Program-made: the position numbers and the translations under genes
The notes under the pieces: model-generated
What the model was told of the DNA's origin: nothing
The model's database searches: none
Seen by the model: the letters and a program-made list of their open reading frames with translations, nothing else
Assembly: GCA_045650705.1 (NCBI GenBank)
Contig: JAZRRK010000037.1
Span: 15,592-79,591 of the forward strand
Origin: UMGS1781 sp045650705
GTDB taxonomy: Bacteria > Bacillota > Clostridia > TANB77 > CAG-508
Reading direction: 5' to 3'
Length of the DNA: 64,000 nucleotides
Shown here: positions 8,661 to 18,089 of the stretch, in pieces
Numbering within the stretch: the stretch's first letter is position 1
How the letters are laid out: each line of letters begins with the position of its first letter

Positions 8661-11600
8661 TTATGTTCCTGTGTATACATATTCTACTGTTGCTGAATCT
8701 ATTATTATTTCTCCTTTTTCTGCGTCTTCTTTTATGAATTGTATTTCTATATGATAGATTCCATCTTTTATAATATTTTCTTCTAATGTATACATATAAT
8801 ATTTTTCTTCTGATGCTGTAATAACTCTTGGTACAAATTCTACTGTTCTACTAGATAAATATCCACTTGTATTATAAACAGAGTATCTTACCTTATCAAT
8901 TTCTTCTAATTTATAGCTTTCTGTGAACCTTAAGTCTATTTGAGCTTCATCTTTTTCATTTGTAAGTGCTACAATTTTTCCTATTGTGATTCCATATTCA
9001 TTTGTTGATAATACTATGCAGTCTTTAGTTAGTTGTTTTATGTTTGTATTTTTATTTTCATAATCTAACTCTACAGCTACTCTTAATGTATATTTTCTAT
9101 TTAAATCTACATTCTCTATTGTAAATTTTTTATTAATCTCATCAATGCTGTATGTTCTATTTTTTACTTCTTCTGGTGTAATATCATTTTGCTTATCATC
9201 TAGTATTGTAACTTTATAATTATTTCCTACAATCATGCAATCTTCATCATAAATTGTTATTCTATATTCAATATTGCTTTTTTCTCCATTTAGTACTCTC
9301 TCTCCTCTAATTGCAATTACTGGTTCTTCTAGTTCTTCTAAATAAAACTCATGTGTTTTCTTTCCTAGTTCCAACTCTATCTCTTCTCCTGATACATTTG
9401 TAACATATGCAAGTGGAATTATTTCAATCTGATATTTTGCACCAAAATCAATTATACTTCCTGGATTTACTTCTAATGATTTTTGCATTTCTTCATTAAA
9501 TATTCTGTCATCTGGTATTTCAATTGCTATTTCCTCATATTGTTGTGTTTCTTCATTGTATTTTGTTAAACGATATTTAATCACATTATATCCCATTGTT
9601 CTACCTAACTTGTAATTTATGTTTATTGATTTATTTTCATAATCTTCTGGAACATATTCTACGTTTATGTCACTTATTCCTACATCTGTTAGTGTTGAAA
9701 AATAATACATTTTTCCTATTACTTCATAGTCAATATCATACAAATATTTTTCCTCTTCTATATAATTTCCTGTTTCTTCATTATACGATTTTAAGATTAC
9801 CCTTAATTGCATTCCGTAATATGTTTTTGGTGATAAGTTCTCTATTACTATTGCACTACTAAAATCTGATAATTTTTTTTCTATTGTTTTTACTAGTACT
9901 GGATTAGCACCAGTCTCAGTAGTTTCAAATAAATCAATATAAATTTTATTATCTTTAATCTCTGTTTTTCCATCTTTGATAATATTGGCTTGCATTGTAA
10001 TTCTAGAAAGCTCTGATGTGATTCTTAAATTTCCATTTTCGTCTATCAAGCTTATTCCTGGTATTATCTCTTCAAATTTTATTATATTATCTCCTATATG
10101 AGTAAGTTCTGTTTCATATACTTCTTTTTGTAATATTGTTCCATATTCATATAACATTCCTTTTTCACTATATTGTAATGTAATGTTATTTTGATATTTA
10201 CTATTTACTGCATTAATAATACTTATCTGATTTGGTGCTGTGTCTGGTTCACGATAATATAAACTTCCCATTGTAGAAGTATTCTCTACAAAATTACCTT
10301 CATTATTTAATGTGTAATAGTATCCTGCTTCTGAACTTAAGCAAGCTTTCTGATAAATTACATATTCTGATGTTGCGTCATATCCAACATGTCCACTATC
10401 ATAGTAAGCCTTAACTAAAACTTCTGTTTCTTTGTTAAGTAAGTTTCCAATATCGTTAAAATTAACTGTTAAATTATTACTATTTGATAATGTTTTTAAA
10501 TCTGATACGTATCTTGTACTTCCATCTGTTGCATTTAGTATTACTTGGAATGCTGCTACTTTCTCAATGTTTGATATATTAAATGTACTTCCTGAACTAT
10601 CTTGTATATTAATAACTATACGATTACTATCTAAAGATACTTTATATTTTAGGTTTGAAATATCATTTTCTTGTTCAAAGTATTCTTGTATTAGTATATT
10701 TTCTTTTGATGTAGTATCTTTCATTACTGATTGTTCTACACTAATCTTTAAATCACCACTATATAAGTTACTAAATGTTATTGTATTAAATTCTCCTTCT
10801 GCAGTTTCTTCTATTTCTTTTGCATCCACAATCTTATTGCCAATTACTGCAACCATTTCATTATTAGTTAGAGCATTATCCACATCTTTTAATTGATATT
10901 TATATGTTCTTGTATTATTTGTAGAGCTTGATGGGTATAGTATAATTTGAGCCATTTCTTTCTCTGGTGATACTGTAACTGATTTTAAAACTACTTTTTC
11001 ACCTTCAATATATGGTGGATAATATATATCATCAATTTCTCCATTACCATCTAAATCTACTTCTATTTCATATGTAAAATAATATTTGTTACCCCTTGCT
11101 AATCCGTCTTCATCTATAATATCTTTAGCAGTTCCTTTTCCAACATTAAATGTTGCTACTGGAATAATTCCATCTTCGCCTACTTCAATTTCGATAACTT
11201 CAACTTCTTTATTTGTTGTAGCATCTATCGCACGATATCTTACTTTCTTAGCATACCCCCCACTATTGTCATATTTTGCCTGTACACGATATCCTACTAC
11301 TGTACTACTTTGTAATTCTTCAGATGGTGTATCACTATTATAATTTCTTATTGGCTCTACGACTAGTGCATCATCTGGATCAGACGGCAAATCAGGCATA
11401 TATCCATTTGTTTTAATAACAAACATAGATTGTATTATTGGTATCTCATTTTCATATTCTGTATAATCATACGCATTTGAGACTGTAATTGTATAGTATT
11501 CATCTCTGAAATCTTCGTTTTTTGCTCCAAAGAACGCTGGTGTAATTTCTATTGATTCATCATAATAGTTAGCTTTTAATTCACTGACATATGGTTCTAT

Positions 11601-14024
11601 ATTAGTATCCACAACCTTTGTAGTTCTTCTTAGAGTTCCTTGTGGTACTTCTCCTTCTGGTGTCTGCCCTGAATAAATACTAAATACCATTCCTGTTAAT
11701 GTTTGTGCTTCTAACTCTTCTCCTTCTTCATTTTCTGAAGACAACTGAAATTTTATGTTAAAAGTATTTTCTATATTTTCTGTTTCTTGTTCAAAATTTG
11801 CAACTAAATTTTCTGGTTCTTTTGTTTTAACAATTACACCACCAATATAGCATTTATCAATTGGTTCATTTCCATCTTTTAAATCAACTGTTCCATAAAC
11901 TGCAAATTTGTAAGTTTCATTTGCCCTTAAATTATTTACTGATACTGGTATGTTTAGTGACCCTTGTGATGTAAAAGTTTCTGTTTTTCCTACTGAATCT
12001 GTATATGTTACATGTAAAATGCTATCATCTTCAAGTTGTATTGTATTATCGTTGTCTTCAATTACTATTGTACCTTCTATTCTTTCAAATGTTATTTTCT
12101 CTTCTTCAAAGCTTACTGTTGGGAATACTGCACCATCCATTCTCATTTGTGCACTATATTCGCTTTCATATTCGCAGATTTTCTCATTATCATCGAAAAT
12201 TGCAACAACCTTATATGTATAAGCCACATTTCTTATAATTGTTTCATCTATTGGAAGTTCTATTTCTGTTTTGTCTGATTCTACTACTTTTACTGGTGTT
12301 TCATTTAGCATTCTCATATCATAAATTTCATATCTATAGCTTGTAATACCAGAGTGTTCATCTTCTACATTATTTATCTTTAAAGTAAATTTCCCATCCC
12401 TTTTATTTGTTTCATACTCTGTTCCACTAATTACTGGTCTATTTTTTAGTGTAGTGTGGTATTGTGATATATCAAATCCATTTACCAATATTTGACCATT
12501 GTATAATACATTTGTTAATCTTACTTCATATTTTGTGTTAGGATCTAAGTCTTTAAATTCTACGTTTACCTCACTACCTTTTATTATGCTCTCATTTATA
12601 ACGTCTTGTGCTTGTAGTTCTTGTCCATCTTCTGTCAATATTTTAACCTCTGCTCTTGTAATTCCAGAGTTTTCTTCAAATTTTACTTTAAAGCTCATAC
12701 TCTTGTTGGTAAATACGTCTTTTTCAAAACTTACACCTGTTATGTTCGTTCTGAATTGTTTGTATATAAAATTCTTTTGATATACTATATCTTCTACTTG
12801 ATAAGCTGATTCTACTTGCATAATGTATTCTGTATCTGGCTCTAAACTTTGTACGTCTAATTCTATTTCATATTCTCCTAAAGCATATTGTGTTTCATAT
12901 ACTGTTTTTCCTGTTGCTACTCTTATAATTTTTATGTTTGTATCACTTTTTAATAATGCTTCTTCATCTGTTATTTGTAAACCTGCTGTTACTCCAGTTG
13001 TAGTTACTTCAAATTTCGTTACTTTAATTTTTGGAGTTTTTATTGTTTCTTCATTGTTGTCTACTATGTTTGAATTATCTCCACTTCCATTTCCATTTAT
13101 TTGTGGTAAGTTTTCTTCATTATTATTTTGTTGCTGATTGTTTTGATTTATTGTTTGTCCATTATTTTCTTGTTGTTCATTATTTTGATTTATTGTATCT
13201 CCATTATTAGTTTGAGTATTGTTACTTCCATTATTTTGTATTATAACTTCTTGTTCTTGATTTTCTTCTTCATCTTCTTCACTAAGATCTACTATTGTTA
13301 CATTGTCGTCCGAATCTATTACCATATTTTCCAAGCTCATTTGATTTTCATCATTTTTGCGAACAATTTTACTTGCTAAATTCATTTCTATACCATCTGG
13401 CAAATATAAAACAGTTTCTTGTCCAATAGTCTGATATGTTATCTCTTGATTATATATTTTAATTATTTCATTATCTAAATATTCAAACTCTAGATATCCA
13501 TTAATTGTCTTTTCTGTTCCATCTTCAAATGATATTGTTATATCCTTTCCTGCAATTAGATATTTATTTGTATCAATCTTCCATAATGGATATGAAAAGC
13601 TTAATTGTTTATTTAGATTTTGAATTGTATATTTATCTCCAGATTTTGTTAAAGTTTTATTAGCCAGAATATTATAGTAGAAAATCGGGTCACTTTCTAT
13701 CTCAGTCAAATCTACCAGTACGCCATTTTTAAATGCACTAATTGAGCCATCTGTATAATGAATAAAATTATTTTTGTTTGATATTACTTTTTCTCCATTT
13801 GTGTCTTCAAATGTTATTTGTTCATTATAGTTTTCTTTATACTTTTGCTCTCCGCTAAAGTAATATCTTTCTACATCATTTTCATTATCCAATTTACTTT
13901 GTAATATATATCCCGAATCCGTAAATGTTTTATATATTTTCTGCTCAACTTTCATTGCATTATAAACTAAAATACTAGATAATACTAATCCTATTAATAA
14001 GATAATTAAAATATATTTTTTCAT
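8661..14024 (-). CDS. Giant membrane-anchored surface protein with many FN3-like domains
   Basis: This is the first gene of the operon, about 1,787 residues. The ATG at 14024 is preferred because AAAGGA lies 6-7 bp upstream. An ATG at 14033 sits on the ribosome binding site. After a single membrane helix (about residues 4-24) comes an ectodomain shared with the smaller operon proteins and then an Asp/Glu/Asn/Gln-rich linker (about residues 250-325). More than ten beta-rich modules follow, with recurring fibronectin III-type signatures such as LEPDTEYIMQV, LDPNTKYEVRL and LRANETYKFAVY. There is no LPXTG anchor, so it is held by the N-terminal helix and could extend far from the cell. An adhesin or a lever arm of the ATPase machine are both possible. 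Confidence 0.8.
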   Translation of the reverse strand: MKKYILIILLIGLVLSSILVYNAMKVEQKIYKTFTDSGYILQSKLDNENDVERYYFSGEQKYKENYNEQITFEDTNGEKVISNKNNFIHYTDGSISAFKNGVLVDLTEIESDPIFYYNILANKTLTKSGDKYTIQNLNKQLSFSYPLWKIDTNKYLIAGKDITISFEDGTEKTINGYLEFEYLDNEIIKIYNQEITYQTIGQETVLYLPDGIEMNLASKIVRKNDENQMSLENMVIDSDDNVTIVDLSEEDEEENQEQEVIIQNNGSNNTQTNNGDTINQNNEQQENNGQTINQNNQQQNNNEENLPQINGNGSGDNSNIVDNNEETIKTPKIKVTKFEVTTTGVTAGLQITDEEALLKSDTNIKIIRVATGKTVYETQYALGEYEIELDVQSLEPDTEYIMQVESAYQVEDIVYQKNFIYKQFRTNITGVSFEKDVFTNKSMSFKVKFEENSGITRAEVKILTEDGQELQAQDVINESIIKGSEVNVEFKDLDPNTKYEVRLTNVLYNGQILVNGFDISQYHTTLKNRPVISGTEYETNKRDGKFTLKINNVEDEHSGITSYRYEIYDMRMLNETPVKVVESDKTEIELPIDETIIRNVAYTYKVVAIFDDNEKICEYESEYSAQMRMDGAVFPTVSFEEEKITFERIEGTIVIEDNDNTIQLEDDSILHVTYTDSVGKTETFTSQGSLNIPVSVNNLRANETYKFAVYGTVDLKDGNEPIDKCYIGGVIVKTKEPENLVANFEQETENIENTFNIKFQLSSENEEGEELEAQTLTGMVFSIYSGQTPEGEVPQGTLRRTTKVVDTNIEPYVSELKANYYDESIEITPAFFGAKNEDFRDEYYTITVSNAYDYTEYENEIPIIQSMFVIKTNGYMPDLPSDPDDALVVEPIRNYNSDTPSEELQSSTVVGYRVQAKYDNSGGYAKKVRYRAIDATTNKEVEVIEIEVGEDGIIPVATFNVGKGTAKDIIDEDGLARGNKYYFTYEIEVDLDGNGEIDDIYYPPYIEGEKVVLKSVTVSPEKEMAQIILYPSSSTNNTRTYKYQLKDVDNALTNNEMVAVIGNKIVDAKEIEETAEGEFNTITFSNLYSGDLKISVEQSVMKDTTSKENILIQEYFEQENDISNLKYKVSLDSNRIVINIQDSSGSTFNISNIEKVAAFQVILNATDGSTRYVSDLKTLSNSNNLTVNFNDIGNLLNKETEVLVKAYYDSGHVGYDATSEYVIYQKACLSSEAGYYYTLNNEGNFVENTSTMGSLYYREPDTAPNQISIINAVNSKYQNNITLQYSEKGMLYEYGTILQKEVYETELTHIGDNIIKFEEIIPGISLIDENGNLRITSELSRITMQANIIKDGKTEIKDNKIYIDLFETTETGANPVLVKTIEKKLSDFSSAIVIENLSPKTYYGMQLRVILKSYNEETGNYIEEEKYLYDIDYEVIGKMYYFSTLTDVGISDINVEYVPEDYENKSININYKLGRTMGYNVIKYRLTKYNEETQQYEEIAIEIPDDRIFNEEMQKSLEVNPGSIIDFGAKYQIEIIPLAYVTNVSGEEIELELGKKTHEFYLEELEEPVIAIRGERVLNGEKSNIEYRITIYDEDCMIVGNNYKVTILDDKQNDITPEEVKNRTYSIDEINKKFTIENVDLNRKYTLRVAVELDYENKNTNIKQLTKDCIVLSTNEYGITIGKIVALTNEKDEAQIDLRFTESYKLEEIDKVRYSVYNTSGYLSSRTVEFVPRVITASEEKYYMYTLEENIIKDGIYHIEIQFIKEDAEKGEIIIDSATVEYVYTGT

Positions 14025-14084
14025 ATGCTTCATCCTTTTTTATGATTATTATATTTTTTATACTTGTTTTTTTCCTTCAATTTT

Positions 14085-14114
14085 ATTATAATGTCGTTTT
14101 AATTATTATGTCAA
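14085..14114 (-). promoter_or_regulatory. Sigma-A-type promoter of the F1-like ATPase operon
   Basis: On the minus strand TTGACA (14114-14109) is followed by 18 bp and TATAAT (14090-14085), about 50 bp upstream of the first gene. No other promoter of this quality appears within the next 14 kb, and the genes overlap or nearly abut, so one long transcript is likely. Confidence 0.75.
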
Positions 14115-14355
14115 CATTTTTTTGACTTATTTTCCTTTCACTTTCTGGTACTTTTGGTGCATATTTCCTTCTCTATATTACAGTTCTTGTTTTAATTATG
14201 TAATATATTAACATAATTAAAAGAGTTAGGGCTTTGTTTTAATTTTTAAATTATTAATATATGCCCCTTCACTCTAATATGTTAATTCTATTTATATTCT
14301 TCTGTAAACCGATTATGTCTACAGTTCCAACGCTTTCAGCATTTTCTGTTTTTTT

Positions 14356-14384
14356 ATTATACTATATATCATCTCTCTTTTCAA
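14356..14384 (-). promoter_or_regulatory. Orphan promoter between spoIIID and the ATPase operon
   Basis: TTGAAA, a 17 bp spacer and TATAAT read on the minus strand. No convincing gene follows before 14114, so it may drive a small RNA or be a second upstream promoter of the operon. The rest of the 14034-14466 gap holds nothing else that I can recognise. Confidence 0.4.
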
Positions 14385-14466
14385 GCATTTTTTTACCTTT
14401 TTCTACAATATCTTTTCTTTCTTTATCCTTTTCGTCAGAGCTTTATTTTATTGTGTTTTTCATATA

Positions 14467-14748
14467 TTATAGATTTTCTTTTTCTCCGTTTTTTATATAT
14501 TCTTTTTCATATTTTAATTTTGTTGCCATTCCTCCTCTTATATGTCTTTCTGCTTTGTTCTCGTCTAGAACCTGCCTTACTTCTATTGCTAATGCTTGGT
14601 TTATATGTATTAATCTTTCACTTACATCTTTATGTACTGTACTTTTAGAAACTCCAAATTTTTTAGCTGCTCCTCTTACTGTGTCTTTTGAATCTATAAT
14701 ATAATGCGCTAAATTTACTGCTCTTTCTTCTATTGATATTCCTCTCAT
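14467..14748 (-). CDS. spoIIID: Sporulation transcriptional regulator SpoIIID
   Basis: The 93-residue protein matches SpoIIID across its whole length: DTVRGAAKKFGVSKSTVHKD is the helix-turn-helix, followed by the conserved ERL..IN..LA..V region and the basic segment RHIRGGMATKLKYEKEY that contacts DNA. SpoIIID is a small DNA-binding protein that switches mother-cell gene expression during sporulation in Bacillota. The ribosome binding site is a weak GGGGG. A 10 bp inverted repeat lies just upstream (14761-14793). Together with spo0A in this window it suggests a spore-forming lineage, although either gene can persist in asporogenous relatives. Confidence 0.95.
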   Translation of the reverse strand: MRGISIEERAVNLAHYIIDSKDTVRGAAKKFGVSKSTVHKDVSERLIHINQALAIEVRQVLDENKAERHIRGGMATKLKYEKEYIKNGEKENL

Positions 14749-14760
14749 TTTAAAACCCCC

Positions 14761-14793
14761 ATACGAATACTTTTTGTTTAAGTGTATTCGTAT
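14761..14793. repeat. Inverted repeat upstream of spoIIID
   Basis: Ten-base arms ATACGAATAC and GTATTCGTAT are separated by 13 bp in the 64 bp between the lipase stop and the spoIIID start. It could be an operator of spoIIID or a stem in its leader. There is no T-run, so it is not a clear terminator. Confidence 0.5.
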
Positions 14794-14812
14794 TAGGGTT
14801 GGATTATGATAT

Positions 14813-15659
14813 CTAAATCATATCCATATATTTTTTTGTCTCCTTATATCCTAATTCATATAAGTAGTCTATTTTTGTATAATCTAATAACTGAACATCT
14901 TTGGTTTTTAAGCTTAATATGCAATCTGCTCCTTCCATTTCATAGTTAGATAACTCTTGGCATAAAATTTGCATTGAATTTTCTACTACTTCTATAATAT
15001 TTTTTTCTTTTTTATTGCTTCGTTCTTTTTGAAATTTTATGCATAATACTTTGTCTGCTCCATTTTCTTTTGCTACTTTCCACGGAACATTTTCCCTTAT
15101 TCCACCATCGATTAACTTTGTGTTTTTGTAGTCGCAAGGAGAAAATAGACCTGGATAGCTACAACTCGCCCTTACTGCCTTTCCTATATTAATATTATTT
15201 TCGTATATAATTTCATCTGAATATGTATTACGTTTATTCACTGAAGAGAAAATATATAACGCTCCTGTATGTAAATCCACACTAGGAATTAATAATGTTT
15301 TTTTTATTTGATTTATATTATATATACCTTTTTTATGTGCTGCTTCATTAATTATTTCCTCTATTATCTCCCCACTGTTTAACCCATCAATAATAAGTGT
15401 TCTTTTTATAATTATTCCAAATATTGCTTTTACTATATTTTTTACATCTATGTATTTTATTTTCTTACAATATTTTTTAAAAAGTTCTAAAATTTCATCT
15501 GAGTTATATCCGCATTGTATTTAAGCTGGCCACAATACTTCCAGAAGATGTTCCAGATATTATGTCATATTCTATATTCTTTTCTTCAAGTGCTTTTAAA
15601 GCTCCTATATGAGCAGCACCTTTGACTCCTCCACCTGCTAAACAAATTGCTAATTTCAT
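14813..15659 (-). CDS. Patatin-like phospholipase read through a +1 shift at CGGA
   Basis: The gene starts at the ATG at 15659 after AGGTGATTTT. The first frame encodes the patatin oxyanion motif AGGGVKGAAH and the serine elbow GTSSGS, continues to SLNTM, and then reaches CGG (15512-15510) and a stop two codons later. Skipping the C gives GGA (Gly) and the frame YNSDEILELFKKYC, which runs without interruption to the end and contains the catalytic Asp motif DGG (LIDGGIRENVP). The result is 281 residues, normal for a bacterial patatin-like serine lipase. Family members commonly have a Gly-Tyr or Gly-(S/N) pair here (AxGYS.DE), so Gly at the shift site is what homology predicts. It may be a phospholipase acting on membrane lipids; the substrate is unknown. 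Confidence 0.82.
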
Positions 15660-15771
15660 AAAATCACCTAAACTATTGTATTCTTTTCTAGTATTTTTTG
15701 TGTAATTATTTAAATAGTATAATTCTCTATTTCTGGTAAATAATATATTTATAATATTATTGGAGGTTTTT

Positions 15772-16206
15772 ATGGATAATCAAAATTTAAATATTTTAGA
15801 TGAAGTTAATAAAGGAGCTACTATGGGAATGGATGCTCTATCATTTGTTTCTGAAAAGGTGGATGACCATAAATTTAAAGAGGTTTTAAGCACTGAATAT
15901 AACAAATATAAAGATATCTCAAGACGAGTTAATGAATTATATACTAATTATAGCACTAAAGAGCCTCATGAAACTAATGCTATGAATAAAGTAATGACTT
16001 GGTATGGTATACAAATTAGAACAATTAAAGATAGTACTACATCAAAATTATCTGAATTATTAATGCAAGGAACTAATATGGGGATTATTGAAGGAAGACG
16101 TCTTCTGAATCAAAATCCAAATGCTGCAAATGATGTGCATTCTATACTAAACGATTTCGTTACTATGCAAGAAGATAGTGTCGAAACTTTAAAAAAATAT
16201 CTATAA
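15772..16206 (+). CDS. Small helical protein, possibly ferritin-like (DUF2383-type)
   Basis: The start is the ATG at 15772, 6 bp after GGAGG. A TTG 12 bp upstream lies on the ribosome binding site. The 144-residue protein is almost entirely helical and acidic, with no signal peptide or membrane helix. The pattern of long amphipathic helices (ALSFVSEKVDDHKFKEVL, YNKYKDISRRVNELY) resembles four-helix ferritin-like families such as DUF2383. The metal-ligand set is not clear, so the family is uncertain. It is one of the few plus-strand genes and is monocistronic, with its own ribosome binding site and a terminator just after the stop. Confidence 0.7.
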   Translation: MDNQNLNILDEVNKGATMGMDALSFVSEKVDDHKFKEVLSTEYNKYKDISRRVNELYTNYSTKEPHETNAMNKVMTWYGIQIRTIKDSTTSKLSELLMQGTNMGIIEGRRLLNQNPNAANDVHSILNDFVTMQEDSVETLKKYL

Positions 16207-16214
16207 ATTTTAAA

Positions 16215-16250
16215 AATGATTTTGAGATAAATTCTCAAAATCATTTTTTC
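16215..16250. terminator. Bidirectional terminator between two convergent genes
   Basis: The stem AATGATTTTGAGA / TCTCAAAATCATT is followed by T-rich sequence on the plus strand and overlaps the end of nth on the other strand. Confidence 0.8.
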
Positions 16251-16873
16251 TTTACATTATTACAATATTCTTTTATAGGGCATTCTAAACACTTTGGTTT
16301 TCTTGAATCACATATTTTTCTTCCATGCCATACTAATAAATGGTTTACATCTTTGTAATATTTCTTCGGAATAATCTTTAAAACATCTTGTTCAATTTTT
16401 GTTGGCTCACTATTTTTAGACATCCCTAATCTATTTAAAATTCTTTTGGCATGGGTATCTATAGCGATTCCTTGTGGATTATTAAATGCCTCTAACATTA
16501 TTACATTTGCACTCTTTCTACCTACTCCTGGTAGTTTGGTTAGTTCTTCCATTGTTTGAGGAACATTTCCATTATATTTTTCTAATATTTCCTTTGCCAT
16601 TAATTTAATATTTTTTGCTTTGTTTTTATAAAATCCACATGGATATATTATCTTTTCTAAATCTTCTAATTCTATACTACATATTGATTCTGGGGTAGAA
16701 TATTTCTCAAACAATTTAGGAGTTACTTTATTTACTCTTTCATCTGTACATTGTGCTGATAACATAACTGCTATTACAAGCTCAAATGGAGTTTTAAAGT
16801 CTAAACTGCATGTTGCTTCTGGATAATATTGTTTTAATTTTTCTATTATTTCTACTACTTCTTCTTTTTTCAA
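16241..16873 (-). CDS. nth: Endonuclease III
   Basis: The 210-residue DNA glycosylase/AP lyase of base-excision repair shows the helix-hairpin-helix LPGVGRKSANVI with the catalytic Lys, the catalytic Asp in AIDTHAKRILN, and the C-terminal [4Fe-4S] cluster with cysteines in CDSRKPKCLECPIKEYC. The start is TTG at 16873, because no ATG precedes the conserved N-terminal region. A possible ribosome binding site (AGGAAAAG) is 14-15 bp upstream and overlaps a four-codon ATG...TGA mini-ORF. This suggests weak or coupled initiation. All active-site residues are present. Confidence 0.95.
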   Translation of the reverse strand: MKKEEVVEIIEKLKQYYPEATCSLDFKTPFELVIAVMLSAQCTDERVNKVTPKLFEKYSTPESICSIELEDLEKIIYPCGFYKNKAKNIKLMAKEILEKYNGNVPQTMEELTKLPGVGRKSANVIMLEAFNNPQGIAIDTHAKRILNRLGMSKNSEPTKIEQDVLKIIPKKYYKDVNHLLVWHGRKICDSRKPKCLECPIKEYCNNVKKK

Positions 16874-16894
16874 TTTTTCATCTTTTCCTTTTTT

Positions 16895-17860
16895 CTATTT
16901 GAATAATTGTATCATATAAAATACATATGTTAATGCTAACACTCCTGCTTTATATCTTGTTATAGTATCTTTTTTACCTACAAAACATGATATCCATATA
17001 AATAATATCACTCCTGCTAGTAAAATTAGATTATCAATAAACTCTTTAGAAAATGCTAATGGAGTTATCATTGCTCCTACTCCTAGTATTAAGAAAGAAT
17101 TTAATATACATGATCCAATTAAATTTCCTACTGCTAAACCACCTTCTTGCTTTACGACAGCAATTACTGATGTAATAAATTCTGGTAAAGCGGTTCCTAT
17201 TGCAACAATTGTCAATCCTATAACTCTTTCACTGATTCCAAAAATCATGGCTAATTGGCTAGCTTCATCAACAACTAAATCTCCACCAACTTTCAATAAT
17301 ACAACCCCTATAATTATATATAGTATTGAAAGTAGAATTTTATTTTTAGGTTTAATATGATTTTTTTTATTTTCTCTCCCGGATTTCCAAATATCTTTAA
17401 TTTCTATAAAAATTGGATATAAAAAATAAAGAAAATAAAGAATTACTAATACTCTTCCGTCAAATTTATTAATAATTCCTGGCTCACTACCATATAATCC
17501 TATTCCCATAATTAAAATAGCAAGTGTTGATATATATGCAACTGGTAAGTGAATTATTTTAACATCTTTTTCTAATTTTATAGGTCGTAACATTGCTGTT
17601 ATACTTAAAATAAATAATAAATTACATAAATTACTACCTATTGCATTACCTATTATTAAATCTGATGCACCTTTATGAGCAGAACTAATTGTTATCATCA
17701 ACTCTGGCATAGATGTTCCAAGTGCTACAATTGTTAACCCGATTATCATCTCTGGTATATTAAATCGTTTTGCAATATTGCTTGAACCCCTAACTAATAA
17801 ATCTGCACCAATAATCAAGCAAATAAATCCTACACATATTAATATAATTGCTTGAATCAC
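16895..17860 (-). CDS. CaCA-family Ca2+/cation antiporter (YrbG-like)
   Basis: The 321-residue membrane protein has about ten helices and the two inverted alpha repeats of the Ca2+/cation antiporter superfamily: GTSMPELMITISSAHKGASD with GNAIGSNLCN, and GTALPEFITSVIAVVKQEGG with GNLIGSCILN. The Glu in each (S/L)PE motif is the cation ligand. It should exchange Na+ or H+ for Ca2+ across the cytoplasmic membrane. It is upstream of nth by 21 bp and may be co-transcribed with it. The specific ions cannot be told from the sequence. Confidence 0.92.
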   Translation of the reverse strand: MIQAIILICVGFICLIIGADLLVRGSSNIAKRFNIPEMIIGLTIVALGTSMPELMITISSAHKGASDLIIGNAIGSNLCNLLFILSITAMLRPIKLEKDVKIIHLPVAYISTLAILIMGIGLYGSEPGIINKFDGRVLVILYFLYFLYPIFIEIKDIWKSGRENKKNHIKPKNKILLSILYIIIGVVLLKVGGDLVVDEASQLAMIFGISERVIGLTIVAIGTALPEFITSVIAVVKQEGGLAVGNLIGSCILNSFLILGVGAMITPLAFSKEFIDNLILLAGVILFIWISCFVGKKDTITRYKAGVLALTYVFYMIQLFK

Positions 17861-18051
17861 TTAGTTTCCTCCTTTGCTATTATTCTGTATTAGTATACCA
17901 CAAAACACAGAATAATACAAAATATATTTCTTTTTTATATTTTATTATATGATTATAATTAAAATATTTTTATTGGAGGTTTTACGTAGAATATTCTATA
18001 ATTGTTATAATAAAGCCATTTTCAAAATATTTAAAGTCTAATATGTAATTT

Positions 18052-18088
18052 ATCCACAATATATTGTGCATATTGTGGATGTTTTTTT
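18052..18088 (+). terminator. Orphan plus-strand terminator-like hairpin
   Basis: The stem ATCCACAAT / ATTGTGGAT is followed by a T-run on the plus strand. No plus-strand gene is recognised upstream in 17861-18051, although a GGAGG at about 17976 precedes a short TTG-initiated frame. It could end a small RNA. This 229 bp gap holds nothing else clear. Confidence 0.4.
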
Positions 18089-18089
18089 A

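Noticed and set aside
14261..14704. 147-residue plus-strand ORF overlapping spoIIID
   Set aside because: It is antisense to a clear SpoIIID gene and has Phe/Ser-rich composition typical of a shadow.
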